DNA from: Kiritimatiellales bacterium
GTDB taxonomy: Bacteria; Verrucomicrobiota; Kiritimatiellia; Kiritimatiellales; Pontiellaceae
Reading direction: 5' to 3'
Length of the DNA: 14,486 bases
Assembly: GCA_013042165.1 (NCBI GenBank)
Contig: JABDQT010000273.1
Location: 1-14,486 of the forward strand
Shown: positions 1 through 8,343 of the stretch, in pieces
Layout of the letters: each line of letters opens with the position of its first letter
Numbering within the stretch: position 1 is the stretch's first letter
Translations under genes and position numbers: made by a program
Notes under the pieces: generated by a model
The model's database searches: none
What the model was told of the DNA's origin: nothing
Seen by the model: the letters and a program-made list of their open reading frames with translations, nothing else

Positions 1-387
1 AAGGGGAAAGGGTATCTGCGCGGGACGCAGAATATTCTGGGCTTCCTTCCGCGCACCGTTGCACCCAGCGACTTCATCTTTTGCGTTATTGCCGAGGAGA
101 CGGGATTTCTGGGCGGAGTGCTGTTTATCGCGCTCTACACAATTTTACTGATTGGTTGTATGCGGGCCTCGTTGAGTTCCCGTGATGAGTTTGGGCGGCT
201 CGTGGTGCTGGGTATCGGCGTCATGTTGTTCTGCCATGTGTTTGTGAATATTGCGATGACGATCGGAATTCTGCCGATCACCGGGCTGCCGTTGCCACTG
301 ATGAGCTACGGCGGCTCCTTCATGGTCAGCACCATGATCGCACTGGGGCTGGTGCAAAGTGTGTACCAGCGCCGTAGAATTAGATAA
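1..387 (+). CDS. rodA: RodA, SEDS-family peptidoglycan polymerase (3' end only)
   Basis: This is the C-terminal part (about 128 residues) of a SEDS-family membrane glycosyltransferase; the start lies left of the window. RodA polymerises lipid II into glycan strands during cell elongation, in the inner membrane, with a class B penicillin-binding protein. The visible part begins in the periplasmic loop, with the family signature GFLP...SDFIFCVIAEETGF, followed by hydrophobic helices and the typical ending VNIAMTIGILPITGLPLPLMSYGG. The GILPITGLPLP stretch suits RodA better than FtsW, though the two are close relatives and the catalytic aspartate region is outside the window. The reading frame is open from base 1, so no start can be chosen. 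The last residues are a basic cytoplasmic tail (QRRRIR). The stop is 12 bases before rng and overlaps its ribosome-binding site, so the two are probably co-transcribed. Confidence 0.9.
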   Translation, partial: KGKGYLRGTQNILGFLPRTVAPSDFIFCVIAEETGFLGGVLFIALYTILLIGCMRASLSSRDEFGRLVVLGIGVMLFCHVFVNIAMTIGILPITGLPLPLMSYGGSFMVSTMIALGLVQSVYQRRRIR

Positions 388-391
388 GGAG
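386..391 (+). promoter_or_regulatory. Ribosome-binding site of rng
   Basis: AAGGAG lies 8 bases upstream of the ATG at 400 and overlaps the rodA stop codon. It is a near-consensus Shine-Dalgarno sequence and fixes the rng start. The overlap with the rodA stop suggests translational coupling. Confidence 0.75.
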
Positions 392-399
392 AAATAGTC

Positions 400-1986
400 A
401 TGCTTAAGAAACTTAAAGCCCTCGGCGGCCATAAGCGCGAGAAGAAGGAGATTATCATCAACATCGAATCGCTCGAGACGCGCGTCGCCGTACTGGAGGA
501 CGGAAGGCTCGACAATTTCCACATCGAGCGCCAGGAGGATAACCGTATCGTCGGCAGCATTTTCAAGGGGCGCATCCAGAATCTGGAAGACGGCCTGCAG
601 GCCGCTTTCGTGGATGTCGGCCTCAAGAAGAATGCCTTCATTCATTATTGGGATATGATTCCCGAGGATGCCGCGCGCCTTGAGCGCGAGGAAGGTGTCC
701 GCGCCAAAAGCTCGACGCGGCAGCGCAAGAAATACAAGCCCGGCGAGATGCAGCGGCTCTTTCCGGTCGGCTCGGAGATCATCGTACAGGTCACGAAGGA
801 TGCGATCGGCACCAAGGGTCCCCGCGTGACCGCAAACCTGAGCATTCCGGGTCGCTTTCTGGTGATGATGCCCGGCACGCACCTGAAGGGTATTTCGCGC
901 AAGATCGACGATGTGAAGGAGCGTAACCGTCTCAAGAAAATTCTATCCCGACTGCCCATTCCGGAAAACATCGGGCTTATTGTGCGCACCGCCGGATCCG
1001 GCACGCGCAAGGTCAGCTTTGCCCGGGATGCGCGCACGCTGTTCGAAATCTGGAACGACATTGAAACGGGCATGAAGGAAACCCCCGCGCCCTGCTGCCT
1101 CTATTCCGAACCGCGGCTCGCCGAACGCGTGGTGCGCGACTACCTGACGGAGGATATCGACCGCATCTACATCGACAACCGCGACATGTTCGATGCCACC
1201 CGCCAGATTATCGCAAAGTTTTCGCGTCGCTCACGCAACTGGGTGCAGATGTATGGCGGCGAAGAGCCGATCTTCGACTATTTCGATGTTGAAAAGCAGA
1301 TCGAATCCGCCTACCGCCGCAAGGTCTGGATGAAGTCCGGCGCCTACCTCATCTTCGATGAAACCGAGGCCCTGGTGGCCATTGATGTGAACACCGGCCG
1401 GCACAAAGGCAGCAAGTCGCAGGAGGAGTCGATCCTGCAGGTCAACCTGGAATCCGCCGACGAGGTGGCCCGCCAGCTGCGCCTGCGCAATGTCGGCGGT
1501 CTCGTGATCGTCGACTTTATCGATATGAAATCGAAGCGCGACCAGAACATGGTCTACCGGGCGCTCAAGGAAGCGCTGAAGAAAGATCATGCGCGCACCA
1601 ATGTCCTGCAGATTTCCCAGCTCGGTCTGCTGGAAATGACGCGCCAGCGCGTCGAAGAAAGCATTTTCACTTCGGGCTACACCGACTGCGATTACTGCCG
1701 CGGACGAGGCCGTGTTAAATCGGCCCTTTCCATGAGTGTGGAAATCCAGCGGCGCGTCAGCGAATGCATGCGCAAGGATCGCAACGGCACGCACTCCATG
1801 CGCATCAGCGTCAACCCGCAGGTGCTTGACCGGCTGCGCAAGGAAGACGAGCAGGCACTCATTGAGATGGAGCGGGAGTTCGAAGGACACCTGACCTTTG
1901 TCTCCGACGGTCACTTCCACATCGAGGAATTCACCATCACCAACGATGACAACGGAAAGGTGCTGTTCACCAGCATCGAGAGTTGA
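400..1986 (+). CDS. rng: Ribonuclease G (Rne/Rng family endoribonuclease)
   Basis: This is a 528-residue single-strand-specific endoribonuclease of the RNase E/G family, expected to mature 16S rRNA and start mRNA decay. An N-terminal S1-type RNA-binding region (about residues 38-135) starts after a short basic leader. The catalytic core carries DVNTG (D329) and VDFIDM (D372). Their 43-residue spacing equals that of the two Mg-binding aspartates of E. coli RNase E (D303, D346, from memory). The Zn-link cysteines C430 and C433 lie in DCDYCRGRGR, again at the family spacing of 58 after the second aspartate. It ends soon after the small domain and lacks the long C-terminal degradosome scaffold of RNase E, so RNase G is the better name, although it is somewhat longer than the E. 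coli protein (489 residues). The S1 region has a basic, charged insertion around residues 90-115. It follows rodA by 12 bases and precedes the GT4 gene by 6 bases. Confidence 0.95.
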   Translation: MLKKLKALGGHKREKKEIIINIESLETRVAVLEDGRLDNFHIERQEDNRIVGSIFKGRIQNLEDGLQAAFVDVGLKKNAFIHYWDMIPEDAARLEREEGVRAKSSTRQRKKYKPGEMQRLFPVGSEIIVQVTKDAIGTKGPRVTANLSIPGRFLVMMPGTHLKGISRKIDDVKERNRLKKILSRLPIPENIGLIVRTAGSGTRKVSFARDARTLFEIWNDIETGMKETPAPCCLYSEPRLAERVVRDYLTEDIDRIYIDNRDMFDATRQIIAKFSRRSRNWVQMYGGEEPIFDYFDVEKQIESAYRRKVWMKSGAYLIFDETEALVAIDVNTGRHKGSKSQEESILQVNLESADEVARQLRLRNVGGLVIVDFIDMKSKRDQNMVYRALKEALKKDHARTNVLQISQLGLLEMTRQRVEESIFTSGYTDCDYCRGRGRVKSALSMSVEIQRRVSECMRKDRNGTHSMRISVNPQVLDRLRKEDEQALIEMEREFEGHLTFVSDGHFHIEEFTITNDDNGKVLFTSIES

Positions 1987-1992
1987 GGATGC

Positions 1993-3117
1993 ATGAGGGT
2001 CGGGTTTTCGACATTTGGCATGGATGGGGGCAGATCGGGGGTTGCAACCTATATCTGCGGACTGATGCATGCCCTGCAGCTGGAGGATTCGGACAACACC
2101 TATGAGCTGTTGTCGACGAAGCACGATGCCGACCGGATTGCTTTAACCCATCCGAACTTTGATACGAAAATTATCCCCTCGATCCTCGGTTCGCCGCTGC
2201 CAAGCCTGCTTTGGCACAACACGGTATTGGCGGGTTTGGCGAAAAAATATGATGTACTGCATATTCCGAGTGCGCGGCGCATACCCTTTGCCAAGCGCAC
2301 GAAGGTGGTCGCAACGATTCACGATCTTGCCGCTTTTTCGGTGGACGCGAAATATGATGCCGGCCGCATGCTTTTCAACCGCAAGGTCGTGCCGGCCATG
2401 ATCCGGCGCGCCGATCATCTGATTGCGGTGAGCGAATTCACCAAGAGCGACATCGTGAGACATACCGGTTATCCGGAAGAACACATTTCGGTGATCTATT
2501 CGGGGATCAATCGGGAGCTTTTTCAGCCGGTGGCCGACGACGAGGCGCGCGGCCGACTGAAAACGATGTATGCATTGGAACGCCCGTTTTTCGTTTATGT
2601 GTCGCGGCTGGAGCATCCCGCAAAAAACCACGTACGGCTGATCGAGGCGTTCGAGCGGTTCAAGCTCGAGAACGACAGTGCGCATCAGCTGGTGCTCGCC
2701 GGTGCGGACTGGCACGGAGCGCAAGCAATCAGGGCGCGCGCGGCCTGCAGTCCGGTGAAGGACGACATTGTTTTTCCTGGGTTTGTGCCGCAGGAAGCAC
2801 TGCCCCTGCTCTATTCCGCCTGCGATCTGATGGTTTTTCCGTCCCTGTTCGAGGGCTTTGGGTTTCCGGTTCTGGAAGCACTGGCCTGCGGGGCCCCGGT
2901 GGCCTGCTCGGATAGTTCTTCCCTAAAGGAGATTGCCGCCGACCTTATTCCGGTGTTTGATCCCTCGGATTCCAGCGCAATCTTCGAATGCATGGAGAGC
3001 ACGGTTTCCAAGGGCTGGAGCACTGAATTGCGTGCGCGCGGCATGGAACATGCTCTAAGGTTTGATTGGCGGGAGACTGCCCGAAGTGTTATGGAGGTAT
3101 ACCGGTTGCTGGCCTGA
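1993..3117 (+). CDS. GT4-family glycosyltransferase (GT-B fold)
   Basis: This 374-residue cytoplasmic or membrane-associated glycosyltransferase probably moves a sugar from a nucleotide-sugar to a lipid-linked or cell-surface glycan acceptor. The N-terminal domain starts with a glycine-rich acceptor-side loop (GMDGGRSGVATYI) and has DVLHIPS and ATIHDLAAF, typical of GT4. It continues with ADHLIAVSEFTKSDI and the domain-linking VIYSGIN. The C-terminal donor domain has YVSRLEHPAKNH and the GT4 E-x7-E signature, here E287-GFGFPVL-E295, followed by ACGAPVACSDSSSLKEI. The length is normal for the family. Sugar specificity cannot be read from the sequence. A GAGG motif ends 4 bases before the ATG, just after the rng stop, so it is likely translated from the rodA-rng transcript. 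It may act with the GT2 gene at 8344, which sits in the same run of genes. Confidence 0.9.
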   Translation: MRVGFSTFGMDGGRSGVATYICGLMHALQLEDSDNTYELLSTKHDADRIALTHPNFDTKIIPSILGSPLPSLLWHNTVLAGLAKKYDVLHIPSARRIPFAKRTKVVATIHDLAAFSVDAKYDAGRMLFNRKVVPAMIRRADHLIAVSEFTKSDIVRHTGYPEEHISVIYSGINRELFQPVADDEARGRLKTMYALERPFFVYVSRLEHPAKNHVRLIEAFERFKLENDSAHQLVLAGADWHGAQAIRARAACSPVKDDIVFPGFVPQEALPLLYSACDLMVFPSLFEGFGFPVLEALACGAPVACSDSSSLKEIAADLIPVFDPSDSSAIFECMESTVSKGWSTELRARGMEHALRFDWRETARSVMEVYRLLA

Positions 3118-3130
3118 CCGACTTTGTCGT

Positions 3131-6100
3131 ATGAAAAGGGGTACCAAAACTCTGATTTGGACGGGTATCGCTGCTGTATTGGCGGTTACCGCGGCAGTGC
3201 TGTACATCGTCATGCCGAGGGATCAATCCGCGCTGGAACTCACCGCCGAGGAGATCGAATGGCTCGAGGCAAACCGAACCACGATACGCTTCGCCCCCCT
3301 CCCCAATTCGCCCCCGATTGACTATCTCGACAAAGCCGGCAACCATCTGGGTTTGACGGCCGATTATATTCGGCGGATCGAGCAGACGCTGGGAGTCCGG
3401 TTCGAGCTGGTAAAGTGCGATAGCTGGAAGGACATTCTCGAGCGCCTCAAAAACCGGGAGATCGATCTGGTCGGTTCCGCTCAAAACCGGCCGGAACGGC
3501 AGGAATATCTGCGCTTTACGCAACCGTACCAGAACGTTGAAAACGTGATTGTGGTTCGCAGCAACGAGGAAGGTATTCTTTCGCTGGCCAACCTCGGCGG
3601 AAAGCGCATAGCGATTGTGGACAAATCCGCCTCCTATGAGTATGTGCGCGAAAAGCATCCGGAATATCGGCTTGTGCCGGTGGAAAACACATCGACCGGA
3701 TTCCGGATGGTCACTTTCGCGGAAGTCGATGCATTCATCACCGACCATGGCGCGGCCTCGCACTATATCGAGGATCTCGGCATTTCAACCGTGCGCATTG
3801 CCGGTGACATCGACTACATCTGGGAACTCTGCCTCGCCACGCGCAAGGACTGGCCGTTGCTCAACTCCATTCTGGACAAGACTCTCGCCACGATTCCCAA
3901 ACACGAACGCAAGGCCATCGAGCACCGGTGGATTCGATTAAAATATATCAAGCCCGAGCAGTACATCCTGATTGTCGGAGCGATCCTTGTTTCGACCCTG
4001 CTCTGCGCCGCAGCCGCCATCGCATGGAACCGCACGCTGCGAAAGCAGGTGACCGATCACGTCAGCGAACTCGGACGGGTCCGGCATAGTCATGCACAGG
4101 CGAAGATTGCGCTGGGCGAAAGCGAAGAACGTTTTCGCATATTGGTCGAATCGACCAATGACATGATCTGGGAAATGGATCGGTATGGAAGCTATCTCTA
4201 TATCAGTCCGCGCGTGCAGGTGCTGCTGGGCTACCGCCCGGAGGAACTGGTTGGAAGAAGCTCCCTTTCGCTGATGGTCAAAGAGGATTCGGCACAGAAA
4301 ATGGAGGCGCTCCGGACATACACCATCAACACGGTCATTGATCGTGAGATCACAACCTTCATCCGCAAGGATGGTCGCAAGGTGGTGCTGGAGTCCAACT
4401 GGACGGCCTACGCGAATAATACCGGCGAACTCGGGGGCTTCCGCGGGGTTTCGCGCGATATCACCGACCGCCTGGAAAGCGAAAATGCCCTGCGCTTAAG
4501 CGAAGAGCGTTTCCGCAATCTGGTTGAGACCACATCGGACTGGATCTGGGAAGTTGACACCGATGGCGCCTACACCTACGCAAGCCCGCAGGCTGCAGAA
4601 TTACTCGGTTATCTGCCGGACGATCTGCTGGGCAAGCATTTTACCGCACTCATGCCGCCGACCGATGCGGAAACCATTCGTTCGCAGTTTTCCAGCATGC
4701 TCAGAAAAGGCATGCCGATTCATTCGATGGTGAGCACCAACCGGCACAAAGGCGGCCGTACGGTGGTCCTTGAAAGCAGTGCGGTTCCTTTCTACGACAG
4801 CGACTGGAATATTCAGGGCTACCGCGGTATCGGGCGCGATATCACCGAGCGTGTCGCGACCGAAAAGCAACTCGAGTTCGAGCGCGGTCTTTTCCGGTCC
4901 TTCATGGAACATGCCCCCGACCTGATCTACTTCAAGGATAAGGAAGGCCACTTCATCGAGGTCAACAGCGCCAAGGCCCGGGAAATGAACGCAAGCCCCG
5001 ACGATCTGCTTGGGCGAACCGACTTCGACTACCTCCCGCATGAGCAGGCCCAACAGATGCTCAATGATGAGCTTGAGGTCATGCGCACGCGCGAGCCCCT
5101 TCAGAAAGAGGAGTTTGCAACCACCCCCATCGGCGATCAATGGTATCTGACCACCAAGGTGCCCCGCTACGACGAACAGGGCGTGGTTGTGGGAACGTTC
5201 GGCACGTCATGGAACATCACCTCCCGGAAATTGGCGGAAGAGCAGCTGCGCCAGTTGCGTGCGCTGTTGAGCAACACCATCGATTCGATGCCTTCGATCC
5301 TTGTGGGCGTCGACGCAGAGGGTCGAGTGATCCAATGGAATCGCAAAGCCGAATCGCTTACAGGCCGCCTGCTGGTCGACACCGTAGGCCAGCCGCTTCG
5401 CGAGGTCTTCCCTTCGCTGAACAAGGAGATGATCAAGGTCGAACGAGCCATCCGCGAACGGCGGGCGCAGAAGGAGGAACGCATCCCGGTTCAGGAGCAC
5501 GGGAAGATCCGCTACACCGATGTCACGGTCTACCCGCTACTGGAGGGCGAGACTGAAGGTGCGGTGATTCGTGTCGACGATGTGACCGATCGAGTTTTGA
5601 TCGAAGACAGCATCCGTAATATTGTCGAGGGGGTTGCCTCCGTCGGCCGTCGCTTCTTCAACTCCATGGTGGATCAGCTCGCCAAGACGCTCGATGCGGA
5701 CTTTACCTTTATCAGCGAGTTCGACGGCGATGACAGGGCGTCAATGCGGACCATTGCCGTATCGGACAAGGGTATGACCGGCGCAAACTTCGATTTCAAT
5801 CTGGCGACCACGCCGTTCGAGCGGGTGCTTCAAGGCGACTCGTGCGTCTATGTCGAGAATGCCCGGGAACAGTATCCGGAATCCGAGTTGCTGCAGGTCC
5901 GTCAGGTCCACAGTTACATCGGCATTCCGCTGGTTGATTCCGAAAAAAATGTCCTTGGTATCATGGTGGCCATGTACAACCAGCCCTTTGAGCAGGTCGA
6001 TTTCGCCACCTCCATCATGCGCGTTTTTGCCGGCCGTACCGCCGCAGAGCTGGAGCGTCTGCAAGCAACCAAGGAATTGGTCTCGCTGCGCAACCTGCTG

Positions 6101-7255
6101 GAGAACATCATCAACTCGATGCCCTCGATGCTGGTGGGTGTCGACGCCGATGGCCGGATTATTCAGTGGAACCGAGGAGCCGAGGAGATTACCGGCGTCG
6201 AGTCCAGACAGGCAAATGGACAATCCCTTCGGAAGGTGTTCCCGGACTTTGGTCCGGAGATGAACCGAGTGCTGGACAATATCGGTATTAAGAAAGGTGA
6301 GCACCATGAGCGCATCCACTGCTCAATGAACGGCGAGCTTCGAATGGTGGACGTAACGGTCTATCCCGTCATCTCCGAGGGCTCCGAGGGCGCGGTCGTT
6401 CGCCTGGACGATGTGACCGATCGGGTGCGCATCGAAGAAATGATGGTTCAGACCGAAAAAATGATGTCGATCGGCGGTCTTGCCGCCGGCATGGCGCACG
6501 AAATCAACAACCCGCTCGCGGGGATCCTCCAGAACCTGCAGGTTATGCGAAACCGCATCTCGCAAGCCACGGACCGCAACATGGACGCGGCGTCCAAGTC
6601 CGGCACGACCTTGAGCGCGATTCAATCCTATATGGAAGAACGCGGACTGCTGAAGATGATGGACTCCATTTCCGAAGCCGGCCGCCGGGCCGCTAAGATC
6701 GTGGACAACATGCTGAGCTTCAGCCGCAAGGATGAAGCCCATTTCGCCTCCAACGGTCTCGAGGAGATTGTCGAGCGCAGCCTTGAACTGGCCTCCAACG
6801 ACTACAACCTGAAGAAGCGTTTCGACTTCCGCCACATCCGGATCGTGCGCGAGTTCGACCCGCTCGACCCGGTCCCCTGCGAGGGCGGTCAGATCCAGCA
6901 GGTGATTCTCAACCTGCTCTCCAACAGCGCGCAGGCGATGGCCGGACGTGCGGAGGGTGGTCCGGATCCGCAGATCACCATACGCCTGAGAAGCGAAGGG
7001 GATATGGCCCTGATCGAAGTCGAAGACAATGGGCCCGGCATGGATGCGGACACCCGTAAGCGCGTGTTCGAACCGTTCTTCACTACCAAGGAGGTGGGCA
7101 GCGGCACCGGCCTGGGCCTGTCTGTCTCCTACTTCATCATCACGGAAAATCATGGCGGAAGCATGAATGTCTCCTCCTCGCCGGGCAATGGCGCCAGGTT
7201 CAGCATCCGAATTCCCTATGAACGACGCATGGAACGGATCGGCCTCCGGCTGTAA
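3131..7255 (+). CDS. Multi-sensor histidine kinase (SBP_bac_3, five PAS, GAF, HisKA, HATPase_c)
   Basis: This is a 1374-residue inner-membrane sensor kinase. Domain order: first transmembrane helix (about residues 8-28); periplasmic bacterial extracellular solute-binding family 3 domain (about 40-270), with the ligand-loop signature [14 protein letters not shown] as in BvgS-type sensors; second helix (about 277-301); short coiled coil; PAS1 (about 330-445); PAS2 (about 455-572); PAS3 (about 580-700); PAS4 (706-825); GAF (about 830-975); PAS5 (983-1102); HisKA with phospho-acceptor H1123 in [10 protein letters not shown]; HATPase with N-box N1265 (LLSNSAQAM), [15 protein letters not shown] and [12 protein letters not shown]. 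All kinase boxes are intact and it ends right after the ATPase domain, with no fused receiver. The likely ligand class is a small amino-acid-like solute, but this is inferred from the family. The ATG at 3131 is chosen because it gives a clean N-terminal anchor ([10 protein letters not shown]); it has no clear Shine-Dalgarno sequence. Partners are probably the two receivers immediately downstream. Confidence 0.92.
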   Translation: MKRGTKTLIWTGIAAVLAVTAAVLYIVMPRDQSALELTAEEIEWLEANRTTIRFAPLPNSPPIDYLDKAGNHLGLTADYIRRIEQTLGVRFELVKCDSWKDILERLKNREIDLVGSAQNRPERQEYLRFTQPYQNVENVIVVRSNEEGILSLANLGGKRIAIVDKSASYEYVREKHPEYRLVPVENTSTGFRMVTFAEVDAFITDHGAASHYIEDLGISTVRIAGDIDYIWELCLATRKDWPLLNSILDKTLATIPKHERKAIEHRWIRLKYIKPEQYILIVGAILVSTLLCAAAAIAWNRTLRKQVTDHVSELGRVRHSHAQAKIALGESEERFRILVESTNDMIWEMDRYGSYLYISPRVQVLLGYRPEELVGRSSLSLMVKEDSAQKMEALRTYTINTVIDREITTFIRKDGRKVVLESNWTAYANNTGELGGFRGVSRDITDRLESENALRLSEERFRNLVETTSDWIWEVDTDGAYTYASPQAAELLGYLPDDLLGKHFTALMPPTDAETIRSQFSSMLRKGMPIHSMVSTNRHKGGRTVVLESSAVPFYDSDWNIQGYRGIGRDITERVATEKQLEFERGLFRSFMEHAPDLIYFKDKEGHFIEVNSAKAREMNASPDDLLGRTDFDYLPHEQAQQMLNDELEVMRTREPLQKEEFATTPIGDQWYLTTKVPRYDEQGVVVGTFGTSWNITSRKLAEEQLRQLRALLSNTIDSMPSILVGVDAEGRVIQWNRKAESLTGRLLVDTVGQPLREVFPSLNKEMIKVERAIRERRAQKEERIPVQEHGKIRYTDVTVYPLLEGETEGAVIRVDDVTDRVLIEDSIRNIVEGVASVGRRFFNSMVDQLAKTLDADFTFISEFDGDDRASMRTIAVSDKGMTGANFDFNLATTPFERVLQGDSCVYVENAREQYPESELLQVRQVHSYIGIPLVDSEKNVLGIMVAMYNQPFEQVDFATSIMRVFAGRTAAELERLQATKELVSLRNLLENIINSMPSMLVGVDADGRIIQWNRGAEEITGVESRQANGQSLRKVFPDFGPEMNRVLDNIGIKKGEHHERIHCSMNGELRMVDVTVYPVISEGSEGAVVRLDDVTDRVRIEEMMVQTEKMMSIGGLAAGMAHEINNPLAGILQNLQVMRNRISQATDRNMDAASKSGTTLSAIQSYMEERGLLKMMDSISEAGRRAAKIVDNMLSFSRKDEAHFASNGLEEIVERSLELASNDYNLKKRFDFRHIRIVREFDPLDPVPCEGGQIQQVILNLLSNSAQAMAGRAEGGPDPQITIRLRSEGDMALIEVEDNGPGMDADTRKRVFEPFFTTKEVGSGTGLGLSVSYFIITENHGGSMNVSSSPGNGARFSIRIPYERRMERIGLRL
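5246..5605 (+). repeat. PAS repeat unit A within the sensor kinase
   Basis: This encodes kinase residues 706-825, a PAS domain ([20 protein letters not shown]...). It aligns without gaps to unit B at 6077-6436. About half of the 120 aligned residues are identical by my hand count, including WNR, DVTVYP, EGAV and DDVTDRV. It appears to be an internal duplication that now flanks the GAF domain. Confidence 0.75.
6077..6436 (+). repeat. PAS repeat unit B within the sensor kinase
   Basis: This encodes kinase residues 983-1102, the last PAS domain before HisKA. It is the same length as unit A (120 codons) and gap-free against it. The two copies are still recognisably alike at the DNA level around GTCGACGC and GACGATGTGACCGATCG. 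Confidence 0.75.
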
Positions 7256-7327
7256 CCCCGATTAGATTTGGCTTGGGTTGCGGCGAGTATTGATTGTAGA
7301 GTACGCGCCAAATTAAGGAATTTCCAA

Positions 7328-7720
7328 ATGGCAGACTACTCTTCAATACGTGTACTGGTGATCGATGACGAACCCGCCATCTGCACGAGTCTTTCGGCCT
7401 TTCTCGATGATTATGGATTTCGTGCCTCCACGGCCGAAAGTGCCGAGGAAGCGCTCGATCTGATGAAAAACAACACCTACGACGTATGCATTGTCGATAT
7501 GAGACTGCCCGGCATGAGCGGCGAAGATCTGATCCTCAAGGCCCGGGAGCGCTATCCGGACCAGCGGCATATTATCTACACCGGTTCGATTTCATATAAT
7601 CTTTCCGACAAGCTCAAGGAGCTGGGCATGCGGCCCGAGCATGTTTTCCTCAAGCCGGTTCGCGTACTCTCCCTGCTGGTCAAGTGCATCAAGGAACTCG
7701 CTCCCGAAGATAAGGGATAA
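7328..7720 (+). CDS. Single-domain response regulator (CheY-like receiver)
   Basis: This 130-residue cytoplasmic protein consists only of a receiver domain. It has the acidic pocket D13-D14, the phospho-acceptor D57 in VDMRLPGMSG, the switch threonine T85 and the conserved lysine K109 in FLKP, so it should be phosphorylatable. There is no DNA-binding or enzymatic output domain, so it must act through protein contacts or as a phosphorelay intermediate. The ATG at 7328 is chosen because AAGGA lies about 8 bases upstream and the receiver fold starts at once; an in-frame TTG at 7268 would add an unlikely leader. A 72-base gap separates it from the kinase stop. Within that gap, TTGGGT and TAGAGT with an 18-base spacer form only a weak promoter candidate. 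Its stop overlaps the next start by one base. Confidence 0.92.
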   Translation: MADYSSIRVLVIDDEPAICTSLSAFLDDYGFRASTAESAEEALDLMKNNTYDVCIVDMRLPGMSGEDLILKARERYPDQRHIIYTGSISYNLSDKLKELGMRPEHVFLKPVRVLSLLVKCIKELAPEDKG

Positions 7721-8337
7721 TGACCGATGCCGCACAGCTGAAGGTGCTGGCGATCGACGACGAGCAACCCGTCCTGGACAGCTTTCGTAATTTCCTCGAG
7801 GATCAGCTTCATACGGTTTACACCGCATCGAATGGGCGTATCGGCATCGAATTGTTCGATCAGCATCAGCCGGACATCGTATTGGTTGACCTGCGCATGC
7901 CGGAAATGAACGGGCACGAGGTCCTGGAGCGGCTCTCGCAGAAATCGCCTGACACGCCGCTGATTGTCGTTTCCGGAACGGGCACGATTGCAGATACGGT
8001 TGAGGCGCTGCATCTGGGAGCGTGGGACTATCTGCTTAAACCGGTTACCGATCTATCCATGGTGGAGCACGCCATTTCCAAGGCCATGGAGCGCGCACGC
8101 TTGATCCGCGAAAACCGCGCATATCAGCAGCATCTCGAAGAGGAGGTCGAAAAGCGCACCCGGCAACTCTCCGAGAAAGTCGAAGAGCTGTCCCGATTCA
8201 ACCGCATGGCGACCGGCCGGGAGCGTCGTATCATCGAACTCAAACGGCATATCAACAGCCTCTTGGCCGAACTTGGCCGGGAGCCCAAATACGCATCGCC
8301 CGACAAGATCGAGGAAGATTCAAGCCTGAACGAATAA
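7720..8337 (+). CDS. Response regulator with receiver, coiled coil and short conserved C-terminal helix motif
   Basis: This 205-residue cytoplasmic protein has an N-terminal receiver (about residues 7-122) with D13-D14, phospho-acceptor D57 in VDLRMPEMNG, S85 and K107 in LLKP. A predicted coiled coil follows (about 125-160, rich in E, K, R and L with heptad-like spacing). The C-terminal motif, residues 160-191, begins FNRMATGRERRIIELK and ends LGREPKY. From memory, near-identical short motifs are appended to receivers and PAS kinases in many environmental bacteria, usually after a coiled coil; I know of no proven function. There is no helix-turn-helix, GGDEF or other known output. Translation is probably coupled to the preceding receiver (TAATG overlap), with AAGGG just upstream. 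The GT2 gene starts 6 bases after its stop, which ties signalling to the glycan genes. Confidence 0.9.
   Translation: MTDAAQLKVLAIDDEQPVLDSFRNFLEDQLHTVYTASNGRIGIELFDQHQPDIVLVDLRMPEMNGHEVLERLSQKSPDTPLIVVSGTGTIADTVEALHLGAWDYLLKPVTDLSMVEHAISKAMERARLIRENRAYQQHLEEEVEKRTRQLSEKVEELSRFNRMATGRERRIIELKRHINSLLAELGREPKYASPDKIEEDSSLNE
8197..8292 (+). other. Conserved C-terminal FNR-GRE-IELK motif region of the response regulator
   Basis: This encodes residues 160-191 of the second response regulator. The pattern FNR-x3-GRE-x3-IELK-x3-N-x2-L-x2-LG recurs, as far as I remember, at the ends of receiver and PAS proteins. Its placement after a coiled coil suggests a docking or dimer-capping element; that role is inference. 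Confidence 0.5.
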
Positions 8338-8343
8338 CCCGTC

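Noticed and set aside
591..604. 14-bp palindrome in rng (CGGCCTGCAGGCCG)
   Set aside because: About one such palindrome is expected by chance in a window of this size.
145..882. 245-codon open frame on the minus strand opposite rodA and rng
   Set aside because: It spans two certain plus-strand genes, is low-complexity in H, L and A, and has no family signature.
3062..3130. Longer start (TTG at 3062) for the sensor kinase, inside the GT4 gene
   Set aside because: It would add 23 residues with no membrane or domain signal and overlap the GT4 gene by 56 bases; the ATG at 3131 begins a normal basic-then-hydrophobic membrane anchor.
7266..7282. Possible sigma-54 promoter (TTGGC...TTGC) before the first response regulator
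   Set aside because: The GG to GC spacing is 8 bases, whereas sigma-54 promoters need 10.
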